The notes below the pieces were generated by a model, which had not been told where the DNA came from, searched no databases, and was given only the letters and a program-made list of their open reading frames with translations. Of a DNA stretch of 22,675 nucleotides, positions 6,818 to 14,639 are shown piece by piece (the stretch's first letter is position 1; the number at the start of each line of letters is the position of its first letter). Made by a program: the position numbers and the translations under genes. Source of the stretch: Bacilli bacterium (GTDB lineage: Bacteria; Bacillota_I; Bacilli_A; RFN20; CAG-826); NCBI GenBank assembly GCA_017531065.1, contig JAFXLR010000125.1, positions 1 to 22,675 on the forward strand. Direction: 5' to 3'.

Positions 6818-8485
6818 CTATCTGGAGGACAAAACCATCTCTTTTGCGTACTCGAGCTGTTTTTCGGTGACGGTTCCGCCAGAGATGAGATAGGCGACTT
6901 GGTTGATCTTCTCTTCAAGAGAAAGCTCTTTGATGTGAGCATAGGTTCTTTCGCCCTTAACTTCTTTCGAGATAAGGATGTGGTGGTCACTTAGCGAAGC
7001 GACCTGTGGCATATGGGTGATGGATATGACTTGGCTTGAAAGAGAGATCTCTCTGATCTTCTTAGCAACGGCTTGAGCGGATTCGCCGCTGACGCCGGTA
7101 TCGATTTCATCAAAGATGACAGTTGGGATTCTATTGGCTTTGATAAGTGTGGCTTTGAAAGCGAGCATGATTCTCGCAGCTTCGCCGCCAGAAATGACTT
7201 TGCCAAGGCTCTTCATGCCTTCGCCGACGTTTGTCTCGATGAGGAAGTCGAGTGTGTCCATGCCATCCTCTCTGAGGATTGAGTCGTCTTTGGCCTCGTT
7301 TTTGAGGAAATCGACTTTGAAAGTCGCGTGGAGACGGAGGTCATCCATATTCCTTTCAAGTTCTTTCTCGATTGATAAAGCGGTCTTTTTTCTCACAACT
7401 GTGAGCTCTTCGCCTTTGGCTTTGCATTTCTTGAAAGCCTCATCCATCTCTTTCTTCTTCTCTTCGAGATTGAATTCGAAATCGCTCTTATCTCCGAGAG
7501 TGGTGGCGAGCTCATCTCTATAGGCAATGAGCTCAGGGATGCTCTTTTTGTATTTCTTCTCTAAAGAGGTGAGGTCGGAATCCCTTTGCTGAAGTTCATC
7601 GAGTCTATCTGGATCGTAATCGATATCCCTAAGCTCTTTCTTAAGGGTGTCGACCATATCGACGATCTCGTAATACTTCTCATCAAGGGAGGTTTGGGTC
7701 TCTTGGTATTGAGGCTGATATTTGACGAGCTTTCCAAGGAGTTGGTTTAGCTCATACATCTTGTCGAGGAAGTCGCTGTGGATGATTTCTTCCGCTTCCT
7801 GGGAAAGGGAATAGACTTTGTCGTAATTGGAAAGGAGAGAAATCTCAGATTGGATTTCCTCTTGCTCTCCCTCTTTGAGGGCCATGCCTTTCAGTTCTTT
7901 GTATTGGTATTCATAGAAGTCGCGGTCTTCATCAATCTTGGCTTTCTTGGCAAGGAGGGCCTCATATTCTTTCTTCTTCGCTTTATATTCGGAAAGGAGA
8001 AGTGAGTAGTCCTTCTTGTAGGAGGAGATGAGCTCACTAGAGAAACCATCAATGATGCCAAGGTAGTTTTCAGGATTGAGGATTTTCTCAAAGTCGAACT
8101 GACTATGGATGTCGGCAAGGTACTTCGAGATTCTCAAAAGATCTTGAAGGGTGATGGACACCCCATTGACCTTGATCTTCGTTCCGGCTTTGCTGAGGAT
8201 GCGGCTGACAACAATTTCACCATCGTTCTCAGGGATTTCGAGAGACATCAAAATCGCATTCAAATTTCGATTTTTCACAGCAAAAACCCCACGGATTGAT
8301 GCGGAGTCTTCGCCTTGGCGGATTAATTCATTGGACGCTCTCGCTCCTAAAAGGAGGGAAAGGGAATCGATGACCAAAGATTTTCCTGCGCCCGTTTCGC
8401 CTGTGAGAACGGTAAAACCTTCTCCAAAGGAGACGTCTATATTCTCAATGATTGCGAGGTTTGTGATGGTTAAACGTTTCAGCAT
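6818..8485 (-). CDS. recN: DNA repair protein RecN
   Basis: 555 aa, the usual RecN length. RecN is an SMC-like ATPase that gathers DNA ends early in double-strand break repair. The N-terminus carries Walker A GETGAGKS (residues 29-36). Two coiled-coil stretches follow at about 160-230 and 270-370. The C-terminal ATPase half carries the signature VISGGEAARIML (about 425-436) and Walker B TVIFDEIDTGVSGE (about 450-463). The gene follows the PhoH-like gene after 45 bases. No Shine-Dalgarno lies at normal distance; the nearest purine run is about 17 bases away. A TAGAAT box sits 7 bases before ATG, so the mRNA may be leaderless. Confidence 0.95.
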   Translation of the reverse strand: MLKRLTITNLAIIENIDVSFGEGFTVLTGETGAGKSLVIDSLSLLLGARASNELIRQGEDSASIRGVFAVKNRNLNAILMSLEIPENDGEIVVSRILSKAGTKIKVNGVSITLQDLLRISKYLADIHSQFDFEKILNPENYLGIIDGFSSELISSYKKDYSLLLSEYKAKKKEYEALLAKKAKIDEDRDFYEYQYKELKGMALKEGEQEEIQSEISLLSNYDKVYSLSQEAEEIIHSDFLDKMYELNQLLGKLVKYQPQYQETQTSLDEKYYEIVDMVDTLKKELRDIDYDPDRLDELQQRDSDLTSLEKKYKKSIPELIAYRDELATTLGDKSDFEFNLEEKKKEMDEAFKKCKAKGEELTVVRKKTALSIEKELERNMDDLRLHATFKVDFLKNEAKDDSILREDGMDTLDFLIETNVGEGMKSLGKVISGGEAARIMLAFKATLIKANRIPTVIFDEIDTGVSGESAQAVAKKIREISLSSQVISITHMPQVASLSDHHILISKEVKGERTYAHIKELSLEEKINQVAYLISGGTVTEKQLEYAKEMVLSSR

Positions 8486-8492
8486 TAAGACA

Positions 8493-8498
8493 ATTCTA
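8493..8498 (-). promoter_or_regulatory. Candidate -10 box of recN, 7 bases from the start codon
   Basis: TAGAAT on the minus strand, then seven bases (TGTCTTA), then ATG 8485. This is the same geometry as the box before the pseudouridine synthase gene. The palindrome TTCTCTT-A-AAGAGAA (8507-8521) occupies the -35 zone. Confidence 0.35.
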
Positions 8499-8530
8499 CT
8501 TGCCCTTTCTCTTAAAGAGAATGGTTTTGA

Positions 8531-9295
8531 TTAACGTTTTTTGCCTTCCTTGAGTTTGTACTGAAGGAATCTTTGATCGAAGTCGGTGACGAATCCCGAA
8601 CGCATTGGGGCTTTGAGCTCGACGAAACCAACGAGTCCAGTTGGCTCAAGGATCTTATATGAGGTCTCGAAAGCGTTGTGCTCAAAGGTCTGATCCCCAA
8701 CGTCGATTTGGTTAGGGGAGCCGATGACGATCATCTTCGAATTGCTGCCTAAACGTGTGGCCAAAGTATGAAGTTCATCGAGAGTGAGGTTTTGGGCTTC
8801 GTCGACGATGAGGATGGCATCACTGAAGGAGCGGCCTCTGATGAACTCTGGAGCGATTGGGACGATGTCGCTTGGGAGATTCTCATAAAGAGGTTTATTT
8901 TCGTCTACGTATTTGCCGTTTCTTTTTGGCTCACGGTATGGGGAAGCGGCATCTTGCTTCACGTTGGCCATGAGGTGGTTGTAGTTATCAAGGAGAGGTC
9001 CGAGATATGGGCCGTATTTGTCTTCCTCGGTGCCTTTGAGATAGCCAAGGCGGTGTCCGATTTCGACTGGCTCTCTGACGTAATAGACGTTCTTGTATTT
9101 CTTCTTGCTTCCTTTGGAACGGACAAGATGAAGAGCCGCTGCGAGAGCGGCGAAGGTCTTTCCGGTTCCGGCGTCTCCTTTGCAGAAGACGATCGGCATG
9201 AGATTAGGTTCGATATTTATGAGGCGTATCAGCTCTTTTTGTTCGGGGTTTTCTCTGAAATCAAATCCAAAAATGACGTAAGCTGAACTGTCCAT
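8531..9295 (-). CDS. PhoH-like ATPase
   Basis: 254 aa, a stand-alone PhoH domain with no PIN or KH partner domain. Walker A GDAGTGKT (residues 40-47) and Walker B AILIVDEAQN (160-169) are intact. The family motifs VREPVEIGHRLGYLKG, FIRGRSFSDA and GSPNQID are present. PhoH proteins are P-loop ATPases, probably acting on RNA; the precise role is not established. A ribosome-binding site AAAGGAA lies 8 bases before ATG. It is followed by recN on the same strand. It has a long 5' region without another gene (9296-9567). Confidence 0.88.
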   Translation of the reverse strand: MDSSAYVIFGFDFRENPEQKELIRLINIEPNLMPIVFCKGDAGTGKTFAALAAALHLVRSKGSKKKYKNVYYVREPVEIGHRLGYLKGTEEDKYGPYLGPLLDNYNHLMANVKQDAASPYREPKRNGKYVDENKPLYENLPSDIVPIAPEFIRGRSFSDAILIVDEAQNLTLDELHTLATRLGSNSKMIVIGSPNQIDVGDQTFEHNAFETSYKILEPTGLVGFVELKAPMRSGFVTDFDQRFLQYKLKEGKKR

Positions 9296-9567
9296 TAAGT
9301 AATTCCTTTTATTTGATACGAAGATTTTAGCACGAAATCGTTTTTTGACGGAACAGGCTCGCTCAAAAATGAAGGTGCCTAAACCCCGTTCCCTGTCCTG
9401 TCGCTACTACGAAGCCAATGTTTCACCTCAAATGCATTAATAACCACAAACCAAAGAGGCGGTCTTTCTTTTTCTTTCCCCTCTAATAAAAGGTTTACTA
9501 GAAAAATAACGAGTAAAAATGTCGATTAATTATTGAATTCTAATAATACGTTTTGTTCTTTGTTCTT
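9296..9567. other. Intergenic region with possible RNA structure, no recognised RNA family
   Basis: A 272-base gap between the divergent PhoH-like and orphan genes. Seen here: a minus-strand TAAAAT box about 30-40 bases before the PhoH start; an imperfect 11-bp long-range pairing on the minus strand (GACAGGACAGG with CCTGTTCCGTC, one mismatch, one G-U); AGGTG (9373-9377) facing CACCT (9424-9428); and an AT-rich segment from about 9485 before the orphan gene. No 6S, SRP, tmRNA, RNase P, T-box or common riboswitch signature was recognised. It may be a PhoH leader or an undescribed RNA, or neither. Confidence 0.3.
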
Positions 9568-10908
9568 ATGCAAGAAGGTCATTATGGCCTTAAGTATGCG
9601 GTCCCATTTTTCCGTAATGACGACCTGTGGCAGGGGTTCTGGAACTATACCAAGAACCTCAAAACCGCGGATCGGTTTGACTGGGAGAACACCGAGGATT
9701 TGCTCAAGGAATATTTCAAAGAGGAGGATTTCGTCCTCGAGAGGATCCCTCGGCTCGTCTCTTTTTTGTCTAAAGTCGGAGACAAGAGATTCCGTACGAA
9801 ATTAGGCCCCAATCACAATCCGACAAAGGACTTCTGTGAGAAGTTCGCCGAAGTTCTTGAAAGCACATCTCTAAGCGAGAAGTTCCATTACCAGCTCGCT
9901 TACGAATATGTGGCGAACACCAAGATCCAACATGAATGGATAGGTTACATATTCTGTTATAAAGGCCCTTATAAGAAGACGGTGCTCAGGGCCTTTAGCG
10001 ACGCTCTCCTCGATTATTATATTGAGGACCCATATGCCAAATATCCGGTTCCGAAAGAAGGGATGAACTTCAGAAAGCTATTCGTCCCTCTATATATGAA
10101 GATCGATCAGCCGGAGATTCTGCCGATTCCTCTCTACAAAGCCCTATTGAACTCAAAGAAGGTTAAGCCCATCAAGCGGTGGACCATCTTCGTGAGAAAC
10201 AACCTCGATGTCGGAAGGACGGAAGAGGAGAAAAAGAAAGCGACCCTCTTCCTAATCATCAATGCGATGAGAGTGGCCAAATCAAGGAACTTCTTCGATA
10301 TAGAGACCCGTAACGAGGCTCTTAATTCCTTGCTTCTCACCAAAAACTCATCAGGAAAAGAATTCCAGGCTAGGCTCCTTTGGAAGGTGCTCAAGAATTG
10401 CCGCTACAAAGTGCAATACGTTTTCTTTAGGAACTTCATCGACAATGACTTCTTCGCGAATAGTTACAAGAAACGGATGATCAAGAAGAACAACACTTTC
10501 CGTTTGTTCATCAGAGCCTATGAAGGTGACCATAGGGTCTTTGACCGGCTATCGCTCCTTGAACAACTTATGGCGTACCCAAACCTTAGAGATGACCACA
10601 AAGAAATCGTCCTTGAGAAGGTAAGGCGCCTTCTTTCCAAGCCAATTGATTGGGTAGATAGGGCGGACGAACTTTATTACGCGCTTAAAGTCGCATCACG
10701 TGGAGATAGGGAATTCCTTAAGAGCGTGATCTTCGACCCGACATTAGAGAAAAGCAGTTTCTTATCGAGGAAACTTCGTACCTATTACCTGGTTAAACTT
10801 CACGTTCTTCGTTTCCGTGAAGCCTTCAAAAAGCATTGGCATTTCTTCTATCTCAAAATGATCTCAATGCGGATTGATTTGCTCGATTATTATCTCGATA
10901 GGGTTTAA
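9568..10908 (+). CDS. Orphan protein of unknown function (446 aa)
   Basis: Not recognised. A hydrophilic protein rich in Phe, Tyr, Lys and Arg, with no signal peptide or clear membrane segment and many predicted helices of about 30-40 residues. This could be a helical-repeat (HEAT/ARM-like) scaffold. ATG 9568 is the first ATG; TTG 9553 is in frame but weaker. Neither has a Shine-Dalgarno. Codon use resembles its neighbours, and the uninterrupted frame of over 440 codons supports a real gene. Its TAA (10906-10908) overlaps the stop of the converging ABC gene, with no terminator between them, so the two transcripts probably overlap at their 3' ends. Confidence 0.75.
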   Translation: MQEGHYGLKYAVPFFRNDDLWQGFWNYTKNLKTADRFDWENTEDLLKEYFKEEDFVLERIPRLVSFLSKVGDKRFRTKLGPNHNPTKDFCEKFAEVLESTSLSEKFHYQLAYEYVANTKIQHEWIGYIFCYKGPYKKTVLRAFSDALLDYYIEDPYAKYPVPKEGMNFRKLFVPLYMKIDQPEILPIPLYKALLNSKKVKPIKRWTIFVRNNLDVGRTEEEKKKATLFLIINAMRVAKSRNFFDIETRNEALNSLLLTKNSSGKEFQARLLWKVLKNCRYKVQYVFFRNFIDNDFFANSYKKRMIKKNNTFRLFIRAYEGDHRVFDRLSLLEQLMAYPNLRDDHKEIVLEKVRRLLSKPIDWVDRADELYYALKVASRGDREFLKSVIFDPTLEKSSFLSRKLRTYYLVKLHVLRFREAFKKHWHFFYLKMISMRIDLLDYYLDRV

Positions 10909-12683
10909 TGCTCAAACTGAAGCTGATAGAGCTTGAAGTAGTAGCCTCTCTTTTTAAGCAAGGACTGATGGTTGCCTTCCTCAATGATCTGGCCATTCTG
11001 TAAGACGATGATGTTGTCAGCGTGTTGGATGGTCGAAAGCCTATGGGCAACGACGAGCATCGTTCCGATGTTCTTCATCTTTTCTAGAGAGCTCTGAATG
11101 AGCATCTCGGTTTCTGTATCGATGTTAGCGGTGGCCTCATCAAGGATAAGGATCTGAGGTTTATGGAGGACGGTTCTCGCGAACGAGAGAAGTTGTCTTT
11201 GACCGCTAGAGAAGTTGGCACCACCTTCAATGACATCCTCATCGTATCCCTTAGGGAGTTTCTCGATGAAGCTTGAGGCGTTCACGTATTCGCATGCTTC
11301 TTTGATTTCTTTATCGTCAAAGGACTCATCTCTTAGTGAGACGTTGCTCTTAATCGTGCCAGAGAAGAGGAAAACATCCTGAAGCATCTGACCGACTGCT
11401 TTTCTAAGTGATTTGACCTTGATATGGGCGATATCGATGTCGTCGATGAGAATTTGTCCTTTTTGGATCTCATAGTTCCTGACAATCAAAGAAAGAATTG
11501 TTGTTTTGCCAGCGCCTGTGGCTCCAACGAAAGCGACCGTTTCTTTTGGATTAACGGTGAAAGAAACATCCCTAAGAATCCAGTTGTCTTTCTCGTAAGC
11601 GAACCAAACATTTCTGAATTCAATCTTGCCTTTGAAGGAGTCGATTTCAATCGCGTCTTCCGCATCAACGACCTCAGGTTTGACATCGAGGAGATTGAAG
11701 AGTCTTTCACTAGATGTGAGTGCGCTTTGAATCTTGTTAAGCTCATCCGCAAGTTCCTGGATAGGTTTGAAGAAGCGGTTGAGGTAGAGGTAGAAGGCAA
11801 CTATGAGACCAGGGGTGAAAGCCAAAGCAAAGCCGACACCGAACGTGGTGGCGATCGCGCCATAGTAGAGGAATGACATGAACGGCCTATAGAAAGTGAA
11901 GGCCACGTTGATGCCATATGCGGACTTTCTCAAATTCTCATTATCCTCGTCAAATTGGGCCTGTTTTTTCTTTTGCTGGTTGAAAATGCTGATGATTTTC
12001 ATGCCTTGGAGGTTTTCGCTAAGGAAGGAATTGAGGATGGAAGTGTTCTTTCTTTCTGCCCTGTATTTGCTTGCGACAACCCCAACGAAGAAGAAGGAAA
12101 CAACTCCAACGATGACGGCAAAGACAAGAAGGATGAGGGAGAGCTTCCAGCTTAAGGTGATCATGATGACGAAGACCGTGAGGACGGTCAGCATATTCAT
12201 GACGAAACGGACAAGGACATCCGTGAAGAGGTTCGAAACTGCAGCAGTGTAGTTTGCGACCCTTGTGACAAGAGAGCCAACAGGCATTTCGTTAAGCTGG
12301 TTCTGGGACATGTTTTCGATATGGGAGAAGACGTCCATCCTAAGTCTTTCGACGATGTTCTGTCCTGCTTTCTGGAGGAGAAGCGACATCAAGTAACTGA
12401 TGATTTTGTTGACGAGAGCGATCGCGATGAAACCGATAGCCGCTCCGATGATGACGGAGAGGACAGCGTTCTGGATATGCTCGGCATCAAGATAATCGAC
12501 GAACCATTTCTCGATGATTGGAAGCAAAAGGTCAACGACAACACCAATGGTGACGACGAATAAGGAAAGAACGATTCTCCACATGTCGCCCTTTGCATAA
12601 GAAAGAGTTCTCTTTAAGAGGGTGAAGAAAGGAATCTTACGCTCACCATGAAGCATAGCTTTTTCAAACTCTTCTTCAGTCAT
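10905..12683 (-). CDS. ABC exporter half-transporter, subunit with the catalytic Glu (592 aa)
   Basis: A six-helix transmembrane domain (about residues 35-325) precedes an ATPase domain with Walker A GATGAGKT (387-394), Q-loop LQD, a degenerate signature FSSGQ (491-495), Walker B ILILDEATANID (511-522, with catalytic Glu) and H-loop AHR (546-548). Its ATG lies inside the end of the upstream half-transporter gene (8-base overlap), preceded by AGGAGG. The two therefore form an operon and most likely a heterodimer. This subunit donates the Walker A/B and His of the working ATP site, while its own signature is the altered one. The substrate is unknown; heterodimers of this type export drugs, peptides or lipids. 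Confidence 0.92.
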   Translation of the reverse strand: MTEEEFEKAMLHGERKIPFFTLLKRTLSYAKGDMWRIVLSLFVVTIGVVVDLLLPIIEKWFVDYLDAEHIQNAVLSVIIGAAIGFIAIALVNKIISYLMSLLLQKAGQNIVERLRMDVFSHIENMSQNQLNEMPVGSLVTRVANYTAAVSNLFTDVLVRFVMNMLTVLTVFVIMITLSWKLSLILLVFAVIVGVVSFFFVGVVASKYRAERKNTSILNSFLSENLQGMKIISIFNQQKKKQAQFDEDNENLRKSAYGINVAFTFYRPFMSFLYYGAIATTFGVGFALAFTPGLIVAFYLYLNRFFKPIQELADELNKIQSALTSSERLFNLLDVKPEVVDAEDAIEIDSFKGKIEFRNVWFAYEKDNWILRDVSFTVNPKETVAFVGATGAGKTTILSLIVRNYEIQKGQILIDDIDIAHIKVKSLRKAVGQMLQDVFLFSGTIKSNVSLRDESFDDKEIKEACEYVNASSFIEKLPKGYDEDVIEGGANFSSGQRQLLSFARTVLHKPQILILDEATANIDTETEMLIQSSLEKMKNIGTMLVVAHRLSTIQHADNIIVLQNGQIIEEGNHQSLLKKRGYYFKLYQLQFEH

Positions 12684-14469
12684 TTGCGTTCCCTCCTTTC
12701 ACTTCGGCCTCAAGTTGCTGGAGATAGACCATGTTTTGGTAGGTCTGGCTACTCTTCATGAGGTTCTCATGTGTATCGAAAGCGTCCACCATGCCATCTT
12801 TCATGACGAGGATGCGGTCCATCTTTCTGACGGTGGAGACTCTTGAGGCAATAACAATAGTGGTTTGTCCCTTACGGAACTCGGCTACGTTATGGAGAAT
12901 GTTCTCCTCGGTTTTCATATCAACCGCGGAAACAGTGTCGTCCATGATCATGATTGGCGCTTTTTTGTAATAGGCTCTCGCTAAAGAGATACGCTGCTTT
13001 TGGCCACCAGAAAGAGTGATGCCTCTTTCACCAGAGACGGTTTCGTATTTGTTAGGAAAACTCTCTTCGATGTTCGCATCGATGTCGGCAAAATGAGCAG
13101 CCTCTTCGACTTTCTTCTGGTCTGCCGTTTCGCTAGAGAAAGCGATGTTATTCGAAATGCTGTCGCTGAAAAGGAAATTGTCCTGCGGGGCATAAGCAAT
13201 ATTCTCCCTAAGGGAGACGATGTCCGCTTTCATGAGGTCAACGCCATCGATGAAAATATGTCCTTCTTCATAGTTGTATAAGCGGAGCAAGAGAGTGGCC
13301 AAAGAGCTCTTTCCTGATCCGATCTTGCCAACGACGCCAATGGTTTCACCTGGTTTGATGGTGAAGTTCACGTTCTTAAGAGCAGGCTCGGATTCGCTTC
13401 CATAGGTGAAGGTGAAGTCCTTGAAGGAAATCTCTCCTTTGACGTTTTCAAATTTGATCGCGCCTTCAGGCGATTTGACGTCTTCCTCAGAATCAAGGAA
13501 GCGGGTGATACGTTTCAAAGATGTTTTGGCGCGGCTCATCATGGTGACGATTTGTCCTAAAGCGATGAGAGGCCAGATAAGCAAATCAAAATAGGAAATG
13601 AATTCGACGAGTTTGCCGACGGTGATGTTGATAGAGGTGCCAAAGATATTGATTGGGTTGCCATTATAGGCCTGGTAGATGAAGTAGCCACCAAAGCCAA
13701 GAGAAAGGCCGGCAGTGAGGTAGATGATGATATCAATAACGGCGCCTAAACCCGCTTCGATTTTGCCGAACTGATAATTAACGTCGCGGTTTTTGCGGGC
13801 GATTTTTGCAAAAGCGTGGATTTCTTTCTGCTCTTTGACGAAGGCTTTGATGACCCTGATTCCGGTGAAATTCTCATCAGCGAAGTCATAGAGTTTGTCA
13901 TAGGCATTTTGCCTTTGGTCCCATTTCCTTGACATGAAGCTTTCAGAAAGGAAGCTCGTAATGGCAATGAGCGTAATCGGAATTGCAGCGACCAAAGTCA
14001 AAGTGAGGTCAACGCTAATCATACGGATGATGACGATGATGGCGAGGAAGCTCGCGTCGATAAGCATGACGGTTCCCCATCCGAAATATTCGCCAATGGT
14101 TTCGATATCGGTCGTGAACCAACCCATGATGGTTCCGCTTTTGTTCTCGTGGTAGAAGGTGCTCGAAAGCCTCATCGATTTCTCGAACATGTCTCTTCTG
14201 AGTCCGGCTTCGATCTTTCTTGAAGCATAGAAGATGAAAAGCCTCCAGGCGATTCTTCCGACGAGGATGATGAGCGCGCAGACGATGACCTTCCAAAGGA
14301 TGGTCCAAAGCTCTTCTTGGGTGATGATGTCAATATCATCGACGATGACCTGAAGGAATTTCGGAACCTCGGTTTCGACGATGTCGACGATCATAAGGGC
14401 AATCGCGCCCATGATGAAAAAGAAGGCAAGCTGCTTGTAATACTTTTTGAGATACTTTCCTAAAAGCGT
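12676..14469 (-). CDS. ABC exporter half-transporter, subunit with degenerate ATP site; apparent ACG start
   Basis: 597 aa if translation begins at ACG 14469-14467; 578 aa from the first in-frame ATG (14412). The ACG choice is supported by AGGAGG (14479-14484) 9 bases upstream. It also restores 19 residues (LLGKYLKKYYKQLAFFF...) typical of the elbow helix and first half of TM1, which the ATG start would remove. There is no in-frame ATG, GTG or TTG between the upstream stop and ATG 14412. In 597-aa numbering the ATPase domain has Walker A GKIGSGKS (381-388), intact signature LSGGQ (486-490), Walker B IMIMDD with Asp replacing the catalytic Glu (about 510), and ASR replacing AHR at the H-loop. 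These changes mark the degenerate site of heterodimeric exporters such as TM287/288 or BmrCD. Confidence 0.9.
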   Translation of the reverse strand, partial: TLLGKYLKKYYKQLAFFFIMGAIALMIVDIVETEVPKFLQVIVDDIDIITQEELWTILWKVIVCALIILVGRIAWRLFIFYASRKIEAGLRRDMFEKSMRLSSTFYHENKSGTIMGWFTTDIETIGEYFGWGTVMLIDASFLAIIVIIRMISVDLTLTLVAAIPITLIAITSFLSESFMSRKWDQRQNAYDKLYDFADENFTGIRVIKAFVKEQKEIHAFAKIARKNRDVNYQFGKIEAGLGAVIDIIIYLTAGLSLGFGGYFIYQAYNGNPINIFGTSINITVGKLVEFISYFDLLIWPLIALGQIVTMMSRAKTSLKRITRFLDSEEDVKSPEGAIKFENVKGEISFKDFTFTYGSESEPALKNVNFTIKPGETIGVVGKIGSGKSSLATLLLRLYNYEEGHIFIDGVDLMKADIVSLRENIAYAPQDNFLFSDSISNNIAFSSETADQKKVEEAAHFADIDANIEESFPNKYETVSGERGITLSGGQKQRISLARAYYKKAPIMIMDDTVSAVDMKTEENILHNVAEFRKGQTTIVIASRVSTVRKMDRILVMKDGMVDAFDTHENLMKSSQTYQNMVYLQQLEAEVKGGNAND

Positions 14470-14478
14470 GGCTCTTTA

Positions 14479-14484
14479 CCTCCT
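14479..14484 (-). promoter_or_regulatory. AGGAGG ribosome-binding site that selects the ACG start
   Basis: A perfect AGGAGG on the minus strand, 9 bases before ACG 14469 and 66 bases before the first ATG. It is the only strong Shine-Dalgarno in this upstream region. ATG 14412 is preceded by a pyrimidine-rich stretch. Confidence 0.75.
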
Positions 14485-14589
14485 AACCAGGCTTAATCTT
14501 AATTCATTTTGTACGCCTACGCACGCGACACGACCGCGAACATGGAAAAATGTCGGTTATTTAATGATGAAGAAAGCTCCCGTTGAATA

Positions 14590-14595
14590 TATAAT
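14590..14595 (+). promoter_or_regulatory. -10 box of prs
   Basis: A perfect TATAAT about 45 bases before the prs start, in the AT-rich divergent region. The -35 at 17 bases (ATGAAG) is poor. The surrounding bases are nearly symmetric, so the ABC operon may fire from the same region on the other strand. Confidence 0.45.
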
Positions 14596-14639
14596 ATTCT
14601 ACGGTTAGAAAACCAACTATTGTCAGGGGAGGTCAAACA

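Noticed and set aside
8507..8521. TTCTCTT-A-AAGAGAA palindrome as a terminator of the PhoH-like gene
   Set aside because: AT-rich 7-bp stem with no U-tract after it. More likely part of the recN promoter zone, or chance.
8768..9286. 172-codon plus-strand frame across the PhoH-like gene
   Set aside because: Antisense shadow of an intact Walker A/B protein; no independent start signal.
9369..9440. 23-codon ORF (starts MKVPKPRSL) in the PhoH/orphan intergenic region
   Set aside because: No Shine-Dalgarno and no downstream terminator or gene in register; consistent with chance.
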